Shown here: positions 6,123 to 7,805 of the stretch, one piece after another
Position numbering within the stretch: the stretch's first letter is position 1
Layout: each line of letters begins with the position of its first letter
Assembly: GCF_001602625.1 (NCBI RefSeq)
Contig: NZ_LECR01000010.1
Span: 38,159-45,963, forward strand
Direction: 5' to 3'
DNA from: Sodalis-like endosymbiont of Proechinophthirus fluctus
GTDB lineage: Bacteria; Pseudomonadota; Gammaproteobacteria; Enterobacterales; Enterobacteriaceae
Length of the DNA: 7,805 bases
Position numbers and translations under genes: made by a program
Notes under the pieces: model-generated
Told to the model about the DNA's origin: nothing
Seen by the model: only the letters and a program-made list of their open reading frames with translations
Databases searched by the model: none

Positions 6123-7424
6123 TTAGGTTTGCCTGGCGCAGCTACCGTTGCGCCTACGAACTTGGCGTGCCTCGGCGTTTGCCGGCAATGTCGTCAGCGG
6201 CTCCCCCAACAGCTCTTTCACCAGCGTAATGCACTGTAATAGGCGCTGGTCATAATCCGCCACATCCACCCGCACGTAGGGGATGTGATTGTCGTGCAGT
6301 AACTCCTCAAGCAAACTCTGGAACTCATCACGGTCCGCTGGCGTGCCGAGACTGCGTAGACCGTCGGCGACCCAAGGGGTATTGTTTTTCAGCAGGATAA
6401 CTAAATCGAAACGGTATTCATCAATCATCGCTTGCACGAAAGGATGCTCACGTCCATGATATTTTTTGCAAAATGCCTGGCTAGTAACGAAGTCTGTATC
6501 GATAAAGGTCACCTTATTAGCGTATTTCACGGCGAAATCAATGAACTGTGCCTGGCCTAACGCAATTTTATCGTAATCGGAATATTGCAGCGCCATCTCG
6601 TCGCCGCCAAGGTGGGTGAATACATAATCACGGCCATATTCCCAGGCACTGGTTGTATTAAATATATTTGCCAACTTGTTGACCATAATTGACTTTCCAC
6701 TGGATTCTCCGCCAATCAATGCCACGGTGCGGACGAAGAACGGTTTTACTTCCGTGGGAATATAGTCCCAATAGCGGAAAGGATCCTGGCGGATTTGCTC
6801 TCCGCTGATGGACATAAACGAACGATCAGGATCGATAATCACTGTTTCAATCCCCAGATGTTCACGATAATACGCGAGATCCTGTTTTTCACTCGAATAG
6901 ATAAAATCCGCCTCGATGCCTTTTTCGGCCATGAAAATCTTTACGCCTTGGCTCCAGACATCCCAACCGTGTGGGTAAGGCTCTATCCCCTGTTCATTGA
7001 AAGCATGGATACGGATATTTTTTTGGTACTTGAAGGTTTGCAGCAACCAGCGCAGCCTGTCGCTGAGAGTGGGCTGCTGAGACATGGCACTGTCTTCAAA
7101 CAGCCGCATGTCGCGCTGATCGTCGTAGTTGAGGATCACATGTAGCTCATCCACTTGACTAACAGCCCGCTGAATCAAATAGATGTGCCCAGTATGCAGC
7201 GGATAAAACTTGCCGAATATCACCCCGACCGTTTTCTGCCGCCGGGGAAACTCCAGCCTGAGGAAACAGTGGATGGCTTCGAGCTTCTGGGCGCTCGGGC
7301 TTTTGATTTTCGCGTTCAGCAGTTGGCTAAGGTAGCCCTTGCTGATGCCGCAGGCTTCTGCTACCTGCTGTAAGGTGCATCCCTGCTGCTTGATAGCGTT
7401 TTTCAGATAGTTGAACGACAACAT
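6123..7424 (-). CDS. nadR: NadR, NMN adenylyltransferase / ribosylnicotinamide kinase / NAD repressor
   Basis: Trifunctional NAD-salvage protein: it phosphorylates nicotinamide riboside to NMN, adenylates NMN to NAD, and in enterics represses NAD-synthesis genes. The 433-residue frame is uninterrupted and collinear with E. coli NadR (410 residues). Residues 1-60 hold the Cro-like HTH (LQQVAEACGISKGYLSQLLN). Residues 66-225 are the nucleotidyltransferase domain, with GKFYPLHTGH at 71-80 and SISGEQIR at 205-212. From about 230 is the kinase domain, with P-loop GGESSGKS at 238-245 and FIDTDFVTSQAFCKKYHGRE. ATG 7424 is preceded by TGAGGAA (7428-7434). It follows radA by 13 nt and is probably co-transcribed. 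About 24 extra residues follow the E. coli end, rich in Arg (QVRRRNGSCARQT); the original stop may have been lost. This is the one complete intact gene here. Confidence 0.96.
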   Translation of the reverse strand: MLSFNYLKNAIKQQGCTLQQVAEACGISKGYLSQLLNAKIKSPSAQKLEAIHCFLRLEFPRRQKTVGVIFGKFYPLHTGHIYLIQRAVSQVDELHVILNYDDQRDMRLFEDSAMSQQPTLSDRLRWLLQTFKYQKNIRIHAFNEQGIEPYPHGWDVWSQGVKIFMAEKGIEADFIYSSEKQDLAYYREHLGIETVIIDPDRSFMSISGEQIRQDPFRYWDYIPTEVKPFFVRTVALIGGESSGKSIMVNKLANIFNTTSAWEYGRDYVFTHLGGDEMALQYSDYDKIALGQAQFIDFAVKYANKVTFIDTDFVTSQAFCKKYHGREHPFVQAMIDEYRFDLVILLKNNTPWVADGLRSLGTPADRDEFQSLLEELLHDNHIPYVRVDVADYDQRLLQCITLVKELLGEPLTTLPANAEARQVRRRNGSCARQT

Positions 7425-7427
7425 ATA

Positions 7428-7434
7428 TTCCTCA
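7428..7434 (-). promoter_or_regulatory. nadR ribosome binding site
   Basis: TGAGGAA on the minus strand, three bases before ATG 7424 (the GAGG core is five bases away), within the 13-nt radA-nadR gap. It supports this start, whose product MLSFNYLKNAIKQQGC aligns with the E. coli N-terminus from residue 1. Confidence 0.8.
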
Positions 7435-7437
7435 GCG

Positions 7438-7805
7438 TCAGAGTTCTTCCAGTATCGCCAGCGCGTCGGCTAGTTTTTTTACGCCGAAGATCTGCATATT
7501 GTCCGGCGTTTTTTTCGGCACGTTCGCATGTGGCACGATGGCGAGGCGAAAACCATGTTTGGTGGCCTCAGTGATCCGCTCCTGGCCACTTGGAACCGGG
7601 CGGATCTCCCCCGCCAAACCAACTTCGCCGAATACTACTAGATTTTTTGGCAATGCGCTGTCGCGTAAACTGGATACCATCGCTAGCATCAGCGCCAAAT
7701 CGGCGCTGGTTTCGCTGACCTTCACGCCTCCGACCACGTTAACAAAGACGTCTTGATCCGCCATCTGTAGCCCGCCGTGGCGGTGTAGCACCGCCAGCAG
7801 GATCG
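7438..7805 (-). CDS. radA: RadA (Sms), C-terminal Lon-like domain, partial
   Basis: RadA is a RecA-like ATPase that drives branch migration during homologous recombination; its C-terminus is a Lon-protease-like domain. About 122 codons are visible, open to the window edge, corresponding to roughly the last quarter of the 460-residue E. coli protein. Recognisable blocks are LLAVLHRHGGLQMADQDVFV, NVVGGVKVSETSADLALMLA, MVSSLRDSALPKNLVVFGEV, GLAGEIRPVPSGQERITEA and MQIFGVKKLADALAILEEL, ending in TGA at 7438-7440. The GTG at 7789-7791 is an internal Val codon, not a start. The zinc finger, Walker A and KNRFG motif lie outside the window, so intactness of the whole gene cannot be judged, but this portion shows no damage and has the normal C-terminus. 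It is first of the radA-nadR pair. Confidence 0.95.
   Translation of the reverse strand, partial: ILLAVLHRHGGLQMADQDVFVNVVGGVKVSETSADLALMLAMVSSLRDSALPKNLVVFGEVGLAGEIRPVPSGQERITEATKHGFRLAIVPHANVPKKTPDNMQIFGVKKLADALAILEEL

Noticed and set aside
6795..7373. Plus-strand open frames of 116 and 72 codons
   Set aside because: They are antisense to intact nadR and resemble no known protein; long antisense frames are expected opposite a conserved gene.
1..7805. CRISPR array, tRNA or rRNA gene, insertion sequence, prophage attachment site, toxin-antitoxin or defence system
   Set aside because: I saw no regularly spaced repeats, no transposase motif or terminal inverted repeats, and no cloverleaf. Apart from the 473-bp spacer, all longer stretches are accounted for by known housekeeping genes or their relics.

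Overview
The window is a decayed piece of an enterobacterial chromosome. Ten recognisable genes are present. At least eight are pseudogenes, full of stops, frameshifts and deletions, and nadR with the 3' end of radA is the only clearly intact stretch. The gene content matches the E. coli neighbourhood ytjB(smp)-serB-radA-nadR-ettA-slt-trpR-yjjX-gpmB-rob-creA. Many relics still lying at their original loci, roughly 50% GC and no insertion sequence in view suggest a recently host-restricted insect symbiont of the Sodalis type. That organism guess is inference; the enterobacterial affiliation is much firmer. All gene identities come from comparison with remembered E. coli proteins, not from a search.

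Layout. 1-560: ytjB relic (-). 561-698: divergent spacer with an 11-bp tandem repeat. 699-about 1459: 5' three quarters of serB (+). About 1454-1818: 5' part of creA (-), joined tail to tail with serB. 1819-1997: AT-rich divergent spacer. 1998-2846: rob relic (+). 2843-3435: gpmB relic (-), whose stop overlaps the rob stop. 3489-3674: 5' third of yjjX (+). 3675-4770: slt relic (-) without its catalytic domain; trpR, expected between slt and yjjX, is gone. 4771-5243: 473-bp spacer with no recognisable gene. 5244-6083: ettA relic (+), with its two ABC cassettes collapsed into one. 6123-7424: nadR (-), intact. 7438-7805: radA 3' end (-), running off the window.

Three rearrangements stand out. 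(1) Compared with E. coli, the whole radA-to-creA block is inverted relative to ytjB-serB. The left breakpoint lies inside serB and creA near 1454-1459. (2) One deletion removed the end of slt, all of trpR and most of yjjX. (3) ettA lost the segment between its two LLLDEPTN motifs, as expected for recombination between its internal repeats.

Biology. The radA-nadR pair keeps its operon arrangement (13-nt gap, good Shine-Dalgarno) and every NadR motif. NAD salvage from nicotinamide riboside/NMN and RadA-dependent recombination are therefore probably still in use. Phosphoserine phosphatase (serB), Trp repression (trpR, lost here), the Rob regulator, EttA and Slt have been lost at this locus. I see no new biological system; the interest is in how the locus decayed and in what was spared.
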